DNA from: Laguncularia racemosa
Lineage: Eukaryota; Streptophyta; Magnoliopsida; Myrtales; Combretaceae
Length of the DNA stretch: 64,000 bases
Assembly: GCA_037954665.1 (NCBI GenBank)
Contig: JBBMOL010000022.1
Span: forward strand, 496,001 to 560,000
Direction: 5' to 3'
How positions within the stretch are numbered: position 1 is the first letter of the stretch; every line of letters begins with the position of its first letter. Positions 44,160 to 55,734 of the stretch are shown here, one piece after another. The notes under the pieces are model-generated. The model was not told where the DNA came from. It saw nothing but the letters and a program-made list of their open reading frames with translations, and did no database searches. Made by a program: the position numbers and the translations under genes.

Positions 44160-45506
44160 ATTGATTTCATGCTAGGTGCTTCCATTCTAAACTGGCCAGC
44201 ATATAGAACTAATCCAGAGGAGGCTAAGGAAATTCAGAAACAAGTGGATGGGCTAATGGAAAAAGGGTTCGTACAAGAGAATCTGAGCCCATGCTTAGTT
44301 CCAGTGATCTTAATGCCCAAGAAGGATGAGACATGGTATATGTACATGGATTGTAGGGTGATAAACAAAATCACAATTAAGTACATACATCCCATTCCTA
44401 GATTAGATGACATGCTTAATGAGTTGTATGGTGCATGTTTGTTTTCGAAAATTGACCTTAAAAATGACTATTATTAAATTCGTATGAAAGAGGGTGATGA
44501 TTGGAAAACTGCCTTTAAAATCAAACATGGACTGTATGAATGGATGGTAATGCCTTTTGGGTTAACTAATGCACCTAGTACCTTCATGAGATTAATGAAT
44601 CATATATTGCGTCTCTTCTTAGGAAAATTTGTTGTAGTTTATTTTGATGATATCTTGATATATAGTAGGACTTTGGATGATCATGTACAACATCTGCAAA
44701 GTATTTTTACTGTTTTAAGGAAAAACCAAATATATGTCAACTTGAAAAAGTGCACGTTTTGTATGGAATCTATGGTTTTCTTTGGTTTTTTTGTAGGAGC
44801 AGATGGAATAGCTATAGGTGATGAGAAAGTGAAGGCAATCCGAGATTGGTCAGCACCTTAGAACACCAATGATGTCGGGAGCTTCCATGGTTTAGCTAGT
44901 TTCTACAGGCAATTCATGAGAGACTTCAGCTCCATTGCTGCTCCACTGAATGATTTGGTGAAGAAGAATGTCGAATTCCAGTAGATCGAAATACATGATC
45001 AGACATTCTAGACATTGAAAGGTAAGTTAACTAACACTCCTTTGTTAGTATTACCAAATTTTGATAAGGTTTTTAAGATCGAATGTGATGCTTCCGGGAA
45101 AGGTATTGCTAGTGTTTTAATGCAGGATTCTAAACCAATAGCCTATTTCAGTGAGAAACTCTAAGGTGCTACGTTAAACTATCTAATATATGATAAGGAG
45201 TCGTATGCCTTGGTGAGAACATTGCAGGTATGGCAGCATTACCTATGGCTTAAGGAGTTCATCATCCATTTTGATCATGAGAGCTTGAAGTACTTGAAGA
45301 CGCAAGGAAAGCTAAACAAGAGGCACGCTAAGTGGTTGGAGTTTATTGAAACCTTTCCATATGTCATCAAATACAAGCAAGGCAAGGAAAATGTGGTGGC
45401 AGATGCCCTTTCTAGGAGGTATTCTTTACTGACCTCTTTACATACTAAATTACTTAGGTTTGAAAGTATGAAAGAATTATATGAACATGATGCTAATTTT
45501 AATTAG
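44160..45506 (+). pseudogene. CRM-B pol, reverse transcriptase and RNase H
   Basis: RT blocks: NWPAYRTNPEEAKEIQKQVDG, PKKDETWYMYMDCRVINKIT, IPRLDDMLNELYGACLFSKI, DLKNDYY with TAA in place of the CAA of YYQIRM (44475), MPFGLTNAPSTFMRLMNH and the catalytic VVYFDDILIYSR. Then FFGFFVGADGIAIGDEKVKA and FHGLASFYRQFMRDFSSI. RNase H shows ECDASGKGIASVLMQ, YDKESYALVRTLQVWQHYL, DHESLKYLKTQGKL and NVVADALSRRYS with the catalytic Asp residues. Stops lie at 44859, 44983 and 45164. Confidence 0.9.
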
Positions 45507-46778
45507 ATTTGGTCTACTTTTTCTAAAAGCGGGTATGGGGACTACTATAGGCATGAGGGATATTTGTTTAAGAAAGATAAATTATGTGTGCTTAGGAGTT
45601 CCATACATCAATTGCTAGTGGGGGAGACACATGGGGGCGGTCTCATGGGACATTTTGGAGTAAATAAAACTTTAGATATCTTACACGAACATTTTTATTA
45701 GCCTAGGATGAGACATGATGTACAACTTGTGTGTGATAAGTGCATTGCATGTAGGAAGGCTAAGTCTAAAGTCATGCCCCATGGGGAGTATCTTCCCTTA
45801 CCTATGCCTAGTTAGCCTTGGACTGACATTTCCATGGATTTCATATTAGGTTTGCCTAGATCTCATAATGGTAATGATAGCATATTTGTTGTCATCGATA
45901 GGTTTAGTAAAATGACTCACTTTATTGCATGTTCTGAAACTAATGATGCTCGACATATAGCTGATTTATTTTTTAGGGAGATCGTTAAATTGCATGGTTT
46001 ACCGAACTCTATTGTTACTGATAGAGATGTGAAGTTTTTGAGCCACTTTTGGCGCACCTTATGGAATAGGCTAGGCACTAAACTACTGTTTTTCACTATG
46101 GCACATCCTCAAATAGATGGACAAATAGAAGTTGTTAATAGGACACTTTCCACATTGCTATGTGCTGTGATTGATAAAAATTTGAAGTAATGAGAAACAT
46201 GTTTGCCTCATGTAGAGTTTACATATAAGAGGACTATACATTCTACTACATCGTACTCTCCATTTGAGGTTATGTATGGATTTAATCCCTTAACTCCATT
46301 AGATATATTGCCTTTACCTACTGACGAGCTTGTTGATCTTGATGGTACAAAGAAGGTAGAATTTGTTAGGGATTTACATACGTAGGTACGGGCTAACATT
46401 GAAAAGAAGAATGAACACTATGCCTGAAAGCAAATGAAGGATGTGTCAAAGCTATATTTTAACCTGGTGATTGGGTTTAGGTACATCTAAGGAAGGAATG
46501 TTTTGCTGAACAACGCAAATCCAAGTTACATCCTAAGGGCGATGGACCTTTCTAAGTGGTGGAGTACATCAATGACAATGCTTATAAGATAGATCTGCTA
46601 AGCCACTATAGTAACGTTAGTGTTACCTTTAACATTTCTGATCTTACTTTGATGCGGGTGATTCAAGGACGAATCTTTTCGAGGAAGGAGGGAATGATGA
46701 GGATCAGCTAGCATCACAAAGGAAGGAACCAAAATCTCATGATCCATTACATGGTATTGGAGGCCCGATGACTCGAGG
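45507..46778 (+). pseudogene. CRM-B pol, integrase with tail reading into 3' LTR
   Basis: Zinc finger: GGGLMGHFGVNKTLDILHEHF ... CDKCIACRKAKSK. The core is open in 45834-46190: MDFILGLPRSHNGNDSIFVV (Asp), IVTDRDVKFLSHFW (Asp) and DGQIEVVNRTL (Glu). After two stops it continues with SPFEVMYGFNPLTPLDILPL. The C-terminal part is in pieces: GDWVxVHLRKECFAEQRKSK, GDGPF and SVTFNISDLTL. A tail then crosses into the LTR at 46695: NDEDQLASQRKEPKSHDPLH, GGPMTRGRVKRMNE. The integrase would insert the cDNA. Stops and frameshifts make it inactive. Confidence 0.86.
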
Positions 46779-47354
46779 TAGAGTTAAAAGGATGAACGAA
46801 GTTCTATAAGGACTAGTCATGGACTTGCAGGCTCGGGAATCAAGCTACATAGAAGGAAAACATACATGTGTCAACTTGATTCACGTGACCATGGAATGAT
46901 GAAATATTTTAGGAATATTATATATTTGCATGGACACTACATTAGAGGATGCATTCGGTTTTGTTATTATTTGTTGGTTTGTTTTCCATGTTATTTAGTT
47001 GCCAACTTGGTGACACAAGAATAAGGATAGAATAGGTAACTTAGGATTTCCATATTGTGTTGTGTGTTATATATATGACCATGCTAGGGGCTGGCAAAGT
47101 GATAACTTTGATATATGAAAACACATCTTTTTCGTGAGATATGAAATACCTCTTTTTGTTCTTTCGCAAAAGAACTTTTCCATAGGATTCTTAACCGAAT
47201 TACTAGGAATAACTTTTGATAACTTAGGTTATAGTTAACGGGTGTGATTGGGGTCTAGTTATGCATCGGTTATTCAAGACGATCTTCGGGGTAATTGAAT
47301 CTAACTAGCATCGTCGAGGTTCTAGGTTTAATATACTTAGGGTTTCACGCATCA
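46695..47354 (+). repeat. CRM-B 3' LTR (660 bp)
   Basis: Second copy of 40644-41306, preceded by a purine-rich gaggaaggagggaa tract and followed by the GTTGA target duplication. Confidence 0.94.
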
Positions 47355-48384
47355 GTTGACCAAATAGCATTTCCCCAATAACTAATGGAAAATCCACTAG
47401 TACCCCCACTTTAGGTAGCTATTAATAATGCCCGTGGGGAAGGAGCATTAGGAGGTAATAGGGGAAGGCGAATTTGAGTGGCACCAGAAGGAAGAGATGA
47501 TAATTTTGAGGATGAATTCTATCCCAACCGTGAGTTCAAACCACCTAGGGGTTTAGAATATGTGAAATTGCAAATGCCTTCATTTGCTAAAGGGGATCTG
47601 CAAAGGATTATCTGGATTGGGAAGATAAGGTAGAAGGGCTTTTTGCATGCTATGAGATCAATGATCATACTTGAGTACAATTAGTAGCAGTTGAATTTAC
47701 AGGCTATGTTGCCTTATGGTGGAAGAATATTGTGGCTAGTAAGAGGAGAGATGGGGACACGAAAATACATACTTGGCAGGAGATGAAACGAGTTATGAGC
47801 ATTACAGGCAAGAGTTATTCATGCATCTCTAGACATTGAGATAGGGAGGCAAAACTGTGGATGAGTATGTCTAGGAGTTTGAGACATTGATGATCTAATG
47901 TTGAGCAGTCGATCCTCTTAAATAGATTATGGCATGATTTGTGTTCAGTTTGAAATATGAGATTGCTTGTATAATGGAGTTGCAGTGATATGATACCTTT
48001 GATGAGGCTGTTCAGTTAGCTTTGAAAGTAGAGTGATAGAGGCATTCTAACCCTTATAGAGTAGCAAGTAACAGGTATAGATCCTACGCAAAACTATATG
48101 GGTTAGAAGGTAAATAGGCTTATAAGGGGGGGTATAAAAGAAATATGGAAAAGAATGTAGTTATGCTAGACATTAGAGGGAAGAAAGAGTTTGTTGGGAA
48201 AGGGAAAATAGTTGCTGGGTATGAGAACAAACGGGCAATAGCTAGGTCATTAGGAGGAAGGAATCGCTAGGTCAAATGCTTTAAATGTCTAGGTTTTAGA
48301 CATATGACTGCTCAATGTCTAAACTGAAGAGTCATGATTGTCATGGAGGTTGAGAGTGAGGAAGAAGAAGAAGAGATGCGCGGG
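47355..48384 (+). pseudogene. CRM-C gag, C-terminal fragment
   Basis: Resumes the gag frame interrupted at 40643: DQIAFPQ, then FYPNREFKPPRGLEYVKLQM, YLDWEDKVEGLFACYEIND, VAVEFTGYVALWWKNIV and THTWQ-like blocks. At 48275 an intact CCHC knuckle reads CFKCLGFRHMTAQC. It ends with an acidic run (VESEEEEEEMRG), where Athila-2 begins. Many stops and frameshifts are present. The frame continues at 60140 with PTDLLAILDEYY. Confidence 0.83.
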
Positions 48385-49819
48385 TGATAAGTATAAATTG
48401 ACACTTGTATTTTAGATGAATTCTAGTTTTTTGTGTAATAAGTTGATGTTATCTTGAAGAATTTTGATACTTAAAAGAGAAATATTTCAGTTTCAGGGAT
48501 GGGGACCACTATTTTGAGAGGAGATATCGACTTGGATTGAGATCAGAGAAGAATACACGAAGAAAAATGCTTTTTGGAAGGAACAGGGGAAGTACACGGG
48601 CGTATATTTCCAGAGCACGGCAGTGTGTTGGGCTTGAAAAACCAACAGAAGCTTACACGGTTTGAGTACATGGTTGAAGGCACGGCCGTATGTTGGCTTA
48701 TTCACAGAAGTACATGACTATATGTTATTGGCCGTGGGTTTTTGTTTTTTACTTCAGACACTATTGCAAGGTACGGCCATGTATAACCGTAGGTCGAGAT
48801 CGTGTCTATGGAAAAGTTTGGCCGTTTTAGGAGATTTTTCGGTTTCCATATATATATCTCTTCATTTTCTAGGTGAGAGGGGGGTTCCTAACCTAAAGAA
48901 GATAGAAAAAATGATGAAAAGAAGAAGAGGAGGAGACCAGGAAAGATTATCTAAGGGAAAAGCAACATCAACGGATTCATCTTTCTCTTCCGAAGGGTTT
49001 ATGCACACGGGTTTTTCATCTTCATTGATTTGTAACTTGAAAACCATGAGTGGCTAATTTATTTCATACCCGAACCTTATGAACCCTAATTGTCATGTAA
49101 CATTGGATTGATTGCATAGTTAATGAATAGTGGAATTCTCTGAATTTATTCATGTTGTTCATTTAGTGTTGCTAATTTGATGTATGGCCAGCATTAAGTT
49201 TGCATTGATTTCTTAGAAGTTGATTGGAAAATCTCTTGTTTGAATAGATCGTGCATGAATAAAGGAATTCGTATGTAATCTAGGGATAGAGAACATGAAT
49301 TTTCCATATTAGGTTAAATTAGATAATTCGACCTGATGGAGGGTTTAAGAGTGTTAATGCAATTATAATCGATTTTGATAAAAGAGGGATCTTTATTACT
49401 GCGATTAGGGTTAGGAGCTAATAAATCTGGAAGGAATATTGGCTTAGTGTTAGATACTCCACGGTTCAGAGATAACCATTGCTCGTTGACTAATTTATTG
49501 AAAGGGTGAAGTTACATGACAATTAGAGGAGTAGTAAGGGTAGGGTATGCTCTTAATTATCGGATTTAGTAATCAAGTTATTGTGTTAGTTTTAATTGCT
49601 ATAGGTTTTGTCAATTGTTTCTAAGTTAAATTGAATCTTTCGACATTGTGCGGTTGGATAGTTAGTTTAGAGTTATTATTAGTACTTGCTGATCCTTAGA
49701 GGAACGATATCTAAACTCAACTCTATACTATTACAATTGATAGGTTCACTTGCCTAATTGATCGTAAAAGAGAGTTAAGGAAAAAGGATTTTTAATTTGC
49801 GTGATTACGGTCATCATGG
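48385..49819 (+). repeat. Athila-2 5' LTR
   Basis: Begins TGATAAGTATAAATTGAC. The last bases before the PBS are TCATCATGG. It aligns to 58719-60139 with modest divergence. It contains cacggccgtgt-type palindromic words at 48593-48800. Confidence 0.9.
48590..48810. repeat. Palindromic CACG/CGTG words in Athila-2 5' LTR
   Basis: tacacgggcgtata, cacggcagtgtg, cacggccgtatg, gtacatgactatatgt and tacggccatgta occur within 220 bp. The copy in the 3' LTR (58925-59130) has the same set, better preserved (cacggccgtgtg). Confidence 0.75.
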
Positions 49820-49825
49820 AGTTTT

Positions 49826-49843
49826 TGGCGCCGTTGCCGGGGA
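49826..49843 (+). other. Athila-2 primer binding site (tRNA-Asp type)
   Basis: TGGCGCCGTTGCCGGGGA, the standard Athila PBS, six bases after the inferred LTR end. Confidence 0.93.
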
Positions 49844-49974
49844 TTGGCAATATTAAGAAAGCTCAACGCTGACTAATTTAACCATTTATTTATTATTATT
49901 TTTTTGTTGTTATTCATGGTATTACATCCAATCTTTTGAAGGTAATTAACTATTTCCAATCTTCTTTGTAGTTT

Positions 49975-51611
49975 ATGACAAGGAGCTCTTCGTCCAAACT
50001 CCTAGCCTTTGACCCAGAGATTGATCGGACATCCAGAAGAAGGTTGAAGAGTGCTTTTGAATGCGTCGTGGAAAATTCGGTTTTTGAAAAACAGAAAGTG
50101 GCTGAAGAGGAATTGCAGTTGAGTGAGAGTGAGAATTCAGTTGCAGAAATGGCAGATCAACGCCGAACGATGGTTGAGTATGCCGGACCGACTTTGGATA
50201 GCACGGGCTCTTGTATAGTAAGACCTGCAATAGAGGCCAACAATTTTGAAGTCAAGGCTTCTACAATGAACATGATCCATAATCAATGCCAATTCGATGG
50301 TTTAGCTGATGAGGACCCTTATGCTCACATCCAGATGTTTCTAGACATCTGTGAAACAGTTAAACAGAACGGGGTGACAGATGAAGCTTTGAAGTTATGT
50401 CTTTTTCCTTTTACATTGAGGGGAAAAGCAAGGCAGTGGTTCAACTCTTTAGATTGGAACTCCATCACAACTTGGGCCCAGTTGGCGGAAGCATTCTTGG
50501 ATTACTACTTCCCACCTTCTAAAATGGCTAAACTGAGAAATGATATCACATCGTTTACTCAGATGGATAATGAGCCCCTTCATGAATCTTGGTTAAGCTT
50601 TAAGAAATTGCTCAGGCGGTGCCCACATCATCAGATGCCCAATTGGTTACAAGTCTCCACCTTCTATAACGGGCTTGATTATCCAACACGACAAACCATT
50701 GATGCTGCTGCTGGTGGTACACTTAATGTGAAGACTCCTGAGGAGTCTCTACAGCTGTTTGAAAACATGGCGAAGAATAACCATCAGTGGAGTAATGGTA
50801 GGTCGAGGCAAAGAGCAGCAGGGATCTATGAAGTTGAAATGATGACTACCATTGCGGCAAAGGTTGATGCCCTAGCGAAAAAGTTCGAAGGGATGGCAAT
50901 ATCTACGCTACCCCAATATTTTCCAGCTGAGCAATCTACCGTGTTAGTGGTTCATAATGATATGGAGCAAGTTGATTATGTTAGCAATCCCATGCGATCT
51001 CAGAACAACCCCTACAGCAACATATATAATCCAGGGTGGCACAATCACCCTAATTTTTCATGGAGCAATCCACCAATTTCTCGAGGTAAAGCACTTGCAC
51101 CTAGATTCCAAAGGCATCTTCCACCACCTTTTACAGAAAAGAAGTCCAACCTAGAGGATATGATTTCTAAGTTCATTCAAACCTCAAAGCAGCTCTAGCA
51201 AGCAACAGATATTGCTTTAAGAAATCACGAGGCTTCATTCACAATCTGGAAAACCAGGTGGGTCAGATTGCAAAAATGTTATCAGAGAGACCACAAGGGT
51301 CCTTACCCAGGAACACGGAACCTAGTCCAAGGGAGCAGGTGAAGGTAGTGACCTTTAGGAGTGGAAGGGAATTGCATTCTGACCCCATTGGAGTGTCAGG
51401 GGTTGTACAAGAATAAGAGGTTAAGGTTAGACAAGACAAGGTTGCTGAAAAGGATCAAGCCACTACACAGGGTAAGGACAAGGAGCTTGATAAGGAAGAA
51501 GATCTAGGAAAGGCCAAGACATCGACAGTTCAGCCTTACAAGCCTCCAATTCCATATCTGGGCTACTTAAAAAAAGACAAGGAGCAAGAACACTTCGGTA
51601 AGTTTTTAGAT
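49975..51611 (+). pseudogene. Athila-2 gag
   Basis: Open for 407 codons from MTRSSSSKLLAFDPEIDRTS to a TAG at 51196. Capsid core: EDPYAHIQMFLDICETVKQN, LFPFTLRGKARQWFNSLDW, WLQVSTFYNGLDYPTRQTID and AAAGGTLNVKTPEESLQLFE. Beyond 51196 a frameshift follows (RNHEASF, then VGQIAKMLSERP in another frame), and more stops occur up to the protease region. The TAG reads KQL-stop-QATD, a probable CAG codon. It aligns along its length with Athila-1 gag. No zinc knuckle is seen. Confidence 0.9.
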
Positions 51612-52685
51612 TTGTTTAAACAATTGCATATTAATATACCATTTGTGGAAGCTCTTGCGCAGATGCCCAGGTACGCAAAGTTCTTGAAGGATTTTCTATC
51701 AAACAAGAAACGGCTGGAAGAGGTTTCTGCTGCAGTCATTGGAGCAGAATGTTCAGCTATTTTGCAGAACAAGTTGCCTAAGAAACTCAAGGATCCAGGC
51801 AGTTTTACTATTCCATGCTTAATAGTTGAACTGCCTGTGGAGAGAGCCTTTGCAGACCTTGGGGCAAGTATAAACTTGATGCCCTATTCATTGTTTAGGA
51901 AGCTCAAACTTGGTGAGCCAAAGCCTACAAGGATGAATTTGCAGCTGACTGATCGCTCGATCAAATTCCCTAGAGGAATCATAGAAGACGTCCTAGTAAA
52001 GGAAGAAAAGTTCATTTTTCCTGTTGACTTTGTTATCTTGGACATGGATGCAGATGTAGAGGTCCCGTTGATCTTGGGACAACCATTCCTTGCTACTACA
52101 CGAGCGGTGATAGATGTTGCTGATGGGAAACTGGTTTTAAGAGTGGGTGAAGATGAATTGACTGTGACAATCCCAACAGCTCTGAAACAATCTTTAAGCA
52201 CTGATGATTCTTGCTATGCTATTGACTGTGTTGATATGTCTGTGATGAGTTCTATGCAGGAAATATTATGTCGTGACCTTTTGGAATTTAGCTTAACAGC
52301 AATTGGAGGAGAAGAGTGTGAGAACTTTGATATTTATAATGTGATGGCTCAATTGAATGCTTGTGAGGAGGTGGTGTGTAAAAGAGGGTTTGAGAAGATA
52401 GGATCTAGTGAGGAAAGAAGGCTGAAACCATCGGTTGAGGAACCTCCAGAACTCGAGTTGAAGCAACTCCCAGAATATCTAGAGTATGCCTTTCTGGAGG
52501 CTAATTCTAAACTCCCTGTCATTATTGCTGCTGGTTTGATAAGGGAGCAAAAGGATAGCCTATTGGGGGTCTTGAGGGAGCACAAGTGTACTCTCGCTTG
52601 GAAGATTTCTGATATTCGGGGTATTAGTCCTTTGTTTTGCACCCATAAGATTTTGCTTGAGGATGATTTCAAACTAGTGGTGTAA
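51612..52685 (+). pseudogene. Athila-2 pol, aspartic protease region
   Basis: A 357-codon frame beginning LHINIPFVEALAQMPRYAK, so the place where Athila-1 has TAA is CAG here. Protease core: FTIPCLIVELPVERAFADLG, ASINLMPYSLF, LADR-like LTDRSIKFPRG and VPLILGQPFLATTRAVIDVA. Downstream FCTHKILLEDDFKLVV precedes TAA, which replaces a probable CAA before PQRRLNPNM. It would cleave Gag-Pol. It is the longest intact pol piece in Athila-2. Confidence 0.9.
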
Positions 52686-53714
52686 CCTCAGAGGAGGTTA
52701 AACCCCAATATGCGGGAGGTTGTGAAGAAAGAGGTGATCAAACTCATGGATGCAGGGTTAATATATCCTATCTCTAACAGTTCTTGGGTCAGCCCTGTAC
52801 AAGTGATACCAAAAAAAGGAGGAATGACTGTGGTGCCTAATGAAAGAAACAAACTCATACCCATAAGGACTGTAACGGGATGGTGAGTGTGCATAGATTA
52901 TAGAAGATTAAATGAGGCAACTTGCAAGGATTATTTCCCTCTCCCTTTTATGGACCAGATGCTGGAGAGGTTGGCAAGACATTTATATTACTGTTTTTTA
53001 GATGGAATGTCAGGGTATTTTCAAATTCCAATTGCTCCTGAGGATCAGGAAAAGACTACGTTCACTTGTCCTTATGAGACTTTCGCGTATAGATGTATGC
53101 CTTTCAAGCTATGCAATGCACCAGCGACTTTCTAGTGGTGTATGCTAGCCATCTTTGAGGACTTAGTGGAAGACATCATGGAGGTGTTTATGGACAATTT
53201 CTCCATATTCAGTGATTCTTTTGATGATTGTCTCATTAATTTGCAAAGAGTTTTAGTTCGATGTGAAGAGACAAATCTGGTTTTGAATTGGGAGAAAGAG
53301 GGCATCGTTCTAGGGCATAAAATCCCTCATAGAGGAATCGAAGTGGATAGTGTAAAGGTGGACACAATTGCAAAACTTCCACCACCTTCTTTGGTTAGAG
53401 CCATTCGGAGTTTCCTTAGGCATGCCGGTTTCTATAGAAGGTTCATTAAAGATTTCTCTAAAATAGCTCGTCCTCTAACACGACTATTAGAAAAGGACAT
53501 GCCTTATGAATTCACCAATGAATGCCTTCAAGCATTTAATACGCTTAAAGAAAAGTTAACCCAAGCACCTATCATGGTGGCTCCTGATTGGGATCTTCCT
53601 TTCGAATTAATGTGTGATGCAAGTAATTTCGCTGTTGGAATAGTTTTGGGACAAAGGAGGGATAAGCATTTTCAGCCTATTTACTATGCTAGTAAGACCC
53701 TCACAGGTGCCTAA
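52686..53714 (+). pseudogene. Athila-2 pol, reverse transcriptase with damaged active site
   Basis: Pieces 52887-53135 and 53142-53714, separated by stops. Blocks: VVKKEVIKLMDAGLIYPISN, CIDYRRLNEATCKDYFPLPF and FLDGMSGYFQIPIAPEDQE. The box that is YMDDF in Athila-1 is FMDNF here (EVFMDNFSIF), so a catalytic Asp is Asn. An 18-base in-frame deletion removes six residues after LNWEK (Athila-1: NWEKCHFMAKEGI; here NWEKEGI). A TGA follows TGW (probable CGA codon) at 52884, and a TAG follows PATF at 53133. Confidence 0.9.
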
Positions 53715-54107
53715 GAGAACTACACTACGACAAAAAAGGAACTTCTTGCTGTAATTTTTGCTTTTGACAAGTTTCGGTCTTATTTAATTTTGTCTAGGGT
53801 AATTGTTTACACTGACCATTCAGCTCTTAGGTACTTATTATCTAAGATAGATGCAAAACCGCGACTCATTCGGTGGATCTTGCTTCTACAAGAATTCGAT
53901 ATTGATGATTCTTTTCTAGAGGAAGGACTCTATCAGATTAACAAGGTAAGTAACACCTCTAAACCTTGGTTTGCTGATTTTGCAAATTACCTTGTCTGTA
54001 AAGTACTCCCTAGTGACAAAACTTCTCAGCAAAAGAAGTGTTTCTTTGCTGAGTTAAAGCACTATTTTTGGGAGGAACCATTCTTGTTCCGTGTCTGTGC
54101 AGATTAA
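53715..54107 (+). pseudogene. Athila-2 pol, RNase H, internally deleted
   Basis: After TAA in place of CAA (KTLTGA-stop-ENYTT, 53712) the domain runs FAFDKFRSYLILSRVIVYTD, HSALRYLLSKIDAKPRLIRW, ILLLQEFDIDDSFLEEGLYQ. Compared with Athila-1, the stretch with EIRDKKGAENLVADHLSRLE is missing between EFD and the DEFPEE-like part, which removes a catalytic Asp of RNase H. The frame continues into WEEPFLFRVCAD and TAA at 54105. Confidence 0.87.
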
Positions 54108-55255
54108 GTGATTAGACGATGTGTATCTGAGCAAGAAGGGTAGGAAATTTTAAAGCACTGTCACACTAGGCCAACTGGCGGTCATTATAGTGTGAATCGA
54201 ATAGCCCACAAGATTTTGGAATCAGGATTTTATTGGCCAACTATATTCAAGGATTCCTTCAACTTTGTGAAGACTTGTGATAGATGCTAACGAGTGGGGA
54301 GTATGTCAAAATGTGATGAAATCCCCCAAAATTTCATATTAGAGTGTGAGATCTTTGACGTGTGGGGGATTGATTTCATGAGACCCTTCCCCAATTCTTT
54401 TGGGAACAAGTATATACTCGTGGCGGTGGATTATGTGTCTAAATGGGGAGAGGCCCAATCTTTACCCACCAATGATGCCAGAGTAGTGGTAAAGTTCTTG
54501 AAGAAACTTTTCTCTAGGTTTGGAACACCATAGGCTTTAATTAGTGATAGGGGAACACATTTCTGTAATGTGCAATTAGAGAAGGTGCTGAAGCGATATG
54601 GGGTCACCCATATATTAGCAACCCCCTATCATCCACAGACGAGTGATCAAGTAGAAGTTTCTAACTGTGAGCTAAAAAGGATTCTAGAGAAGATAGTGGA
54701 GCATCACCGAAGGGATTGGTTGGAAAAATTGGACGATGCATTGTGAGCCTATAGGACATCCTTCAAAACTCCTTTAGGAACCACCCTATATTGACTAGTG
54801 TTTGGGAAAGCTTGCCACCTGCCAGTGGAGTTAGAACATAGAGCTTTCTGGGCTTTAAGTACTCTCAACATGGACTTAGAGGCCACTGGTAAGAAGAGGA
54901 AGTTTCAGCTGAATCAACTTGATGAATGGCGTGCAATGGCTTATGACAACATGCGAGTTTATAAGGAGAGGATGAAGAGGTATCATGACATGCGGATTCA
55001 TCATCCGAAACAATTCCATGAGGGAGATCATGTTCTCTTATTCAATTCGTGACTGAAGATTTTCCTAGGTAAGTTGAGATGAAAGTAGTCTGGGTCGTTT
55101 AAGGTGATAAAAGTCTCTCCTCATGGAGCAGTGGAATTAGAACACCCGAGTGGACATACCTTTAAGGTAAATGAGCAACGATTGAAGCTATATTTTGGGA
55201 CTAAAGGGGAAAAAGAGGGCCAAGAGGAGTTTAGACTCTACCCTCTTGTGAATTA
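54108..55255 (+). pseudogene. Athila-2 pol, integrase
   Basis: Zinc-binding part broken by stops (VIRRCVSEQEG, HCHTRPTGGHYSVNRIAHKI). The core is FDVWGIDFMRPFPNSFGNKY (Asp), then TAG after FGTP, ALISDRGTHFCNVQLEK (Asp) and QTSDQVEVSNCELKRI (Glu). It continues KACHLPVELEHRAFWAL, YHDMRIHHPKQFHEGDHVLL and the C-terminal GAVELEHPSGHTFKVNEQRL, ending at about 55253. Two TGA stops replace probable Trp or Arg codons. It aligns with Athila-1 integrase throughout. Confidence 0.88.
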
Positions 55256-55734
55256 ATCAAGTGTAATCTCATTCCGTCGAGCAAACGACGTTAACCAAAG
55301 CGCTTGATGGGAGTCAACCTATGCAGTTTTTAGGTAAATTTTTCTTTCATCATAACCATCCATTCTATGGATGTTGTTGAATGACTTGACAGGGCGATAT
55401 TTGTGTTATGGATCTTGAGGATGGCATGAGAATTATGTTTCAACAAGTTTGGAAGGGCTAGAACACTTAACGGAGGTGAGTACTGTGCTTTCTCGGAGAT
55501 ACACGGCCACATATTCTTATTTTACACGGCCGTGTAAAGGCAGTTTTCATGCATAGAGGGTTACACGCCCTACATACACGGACGTGTACCATAGGGCGTG
55601 TATATTGGAAATTTTTGCACGGGTGTTTTACACGCCCGTATATTTGACCGTGCATGGAGTCTAAAAAAATTCATCACTCCTACTAATTCTTCTTGTGATT
55701 TTTGCACCCATTCCTCCGGATTCAAAAGTTAAGA
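55256..55734. repeat. Athila-2 palindromic block between pol and env-like region
   Basis: At 55498-55655 several palindromic words occur: atacacggccacatat, tacacggccgtgta, tacacgccctacatacacggacgtgtacc, tagggcgtgtata and tacacgcccgtatatttgaccgtgca. This occupies the same place as the 8-unit array of Athila-1 but is shorter and less regular. The rest is non-coding. Confidence 0.8.

Larger units (their letters stand above)
40644..47354 (+). mobile_element. CRM-B: CRM-like chromovirus nested in CRM-C gag
   Basis: LTRs at 40644-41306 and 46695-47354 (663 and 660 bp) with ends TGATGAGG...GCATCA. A perfect tRNA-iMet PBS, gag, protease, RT, RNase H and integrase follow in order. Target duplication is GTTAA (40639-40643) against GTTGA (47355-47359), differing by one transition. 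Coding frames have several stops and a gag frameshift. The LTR pair is less diverged than that of CRM-C, in line with nesting. Confidence 0.93.
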
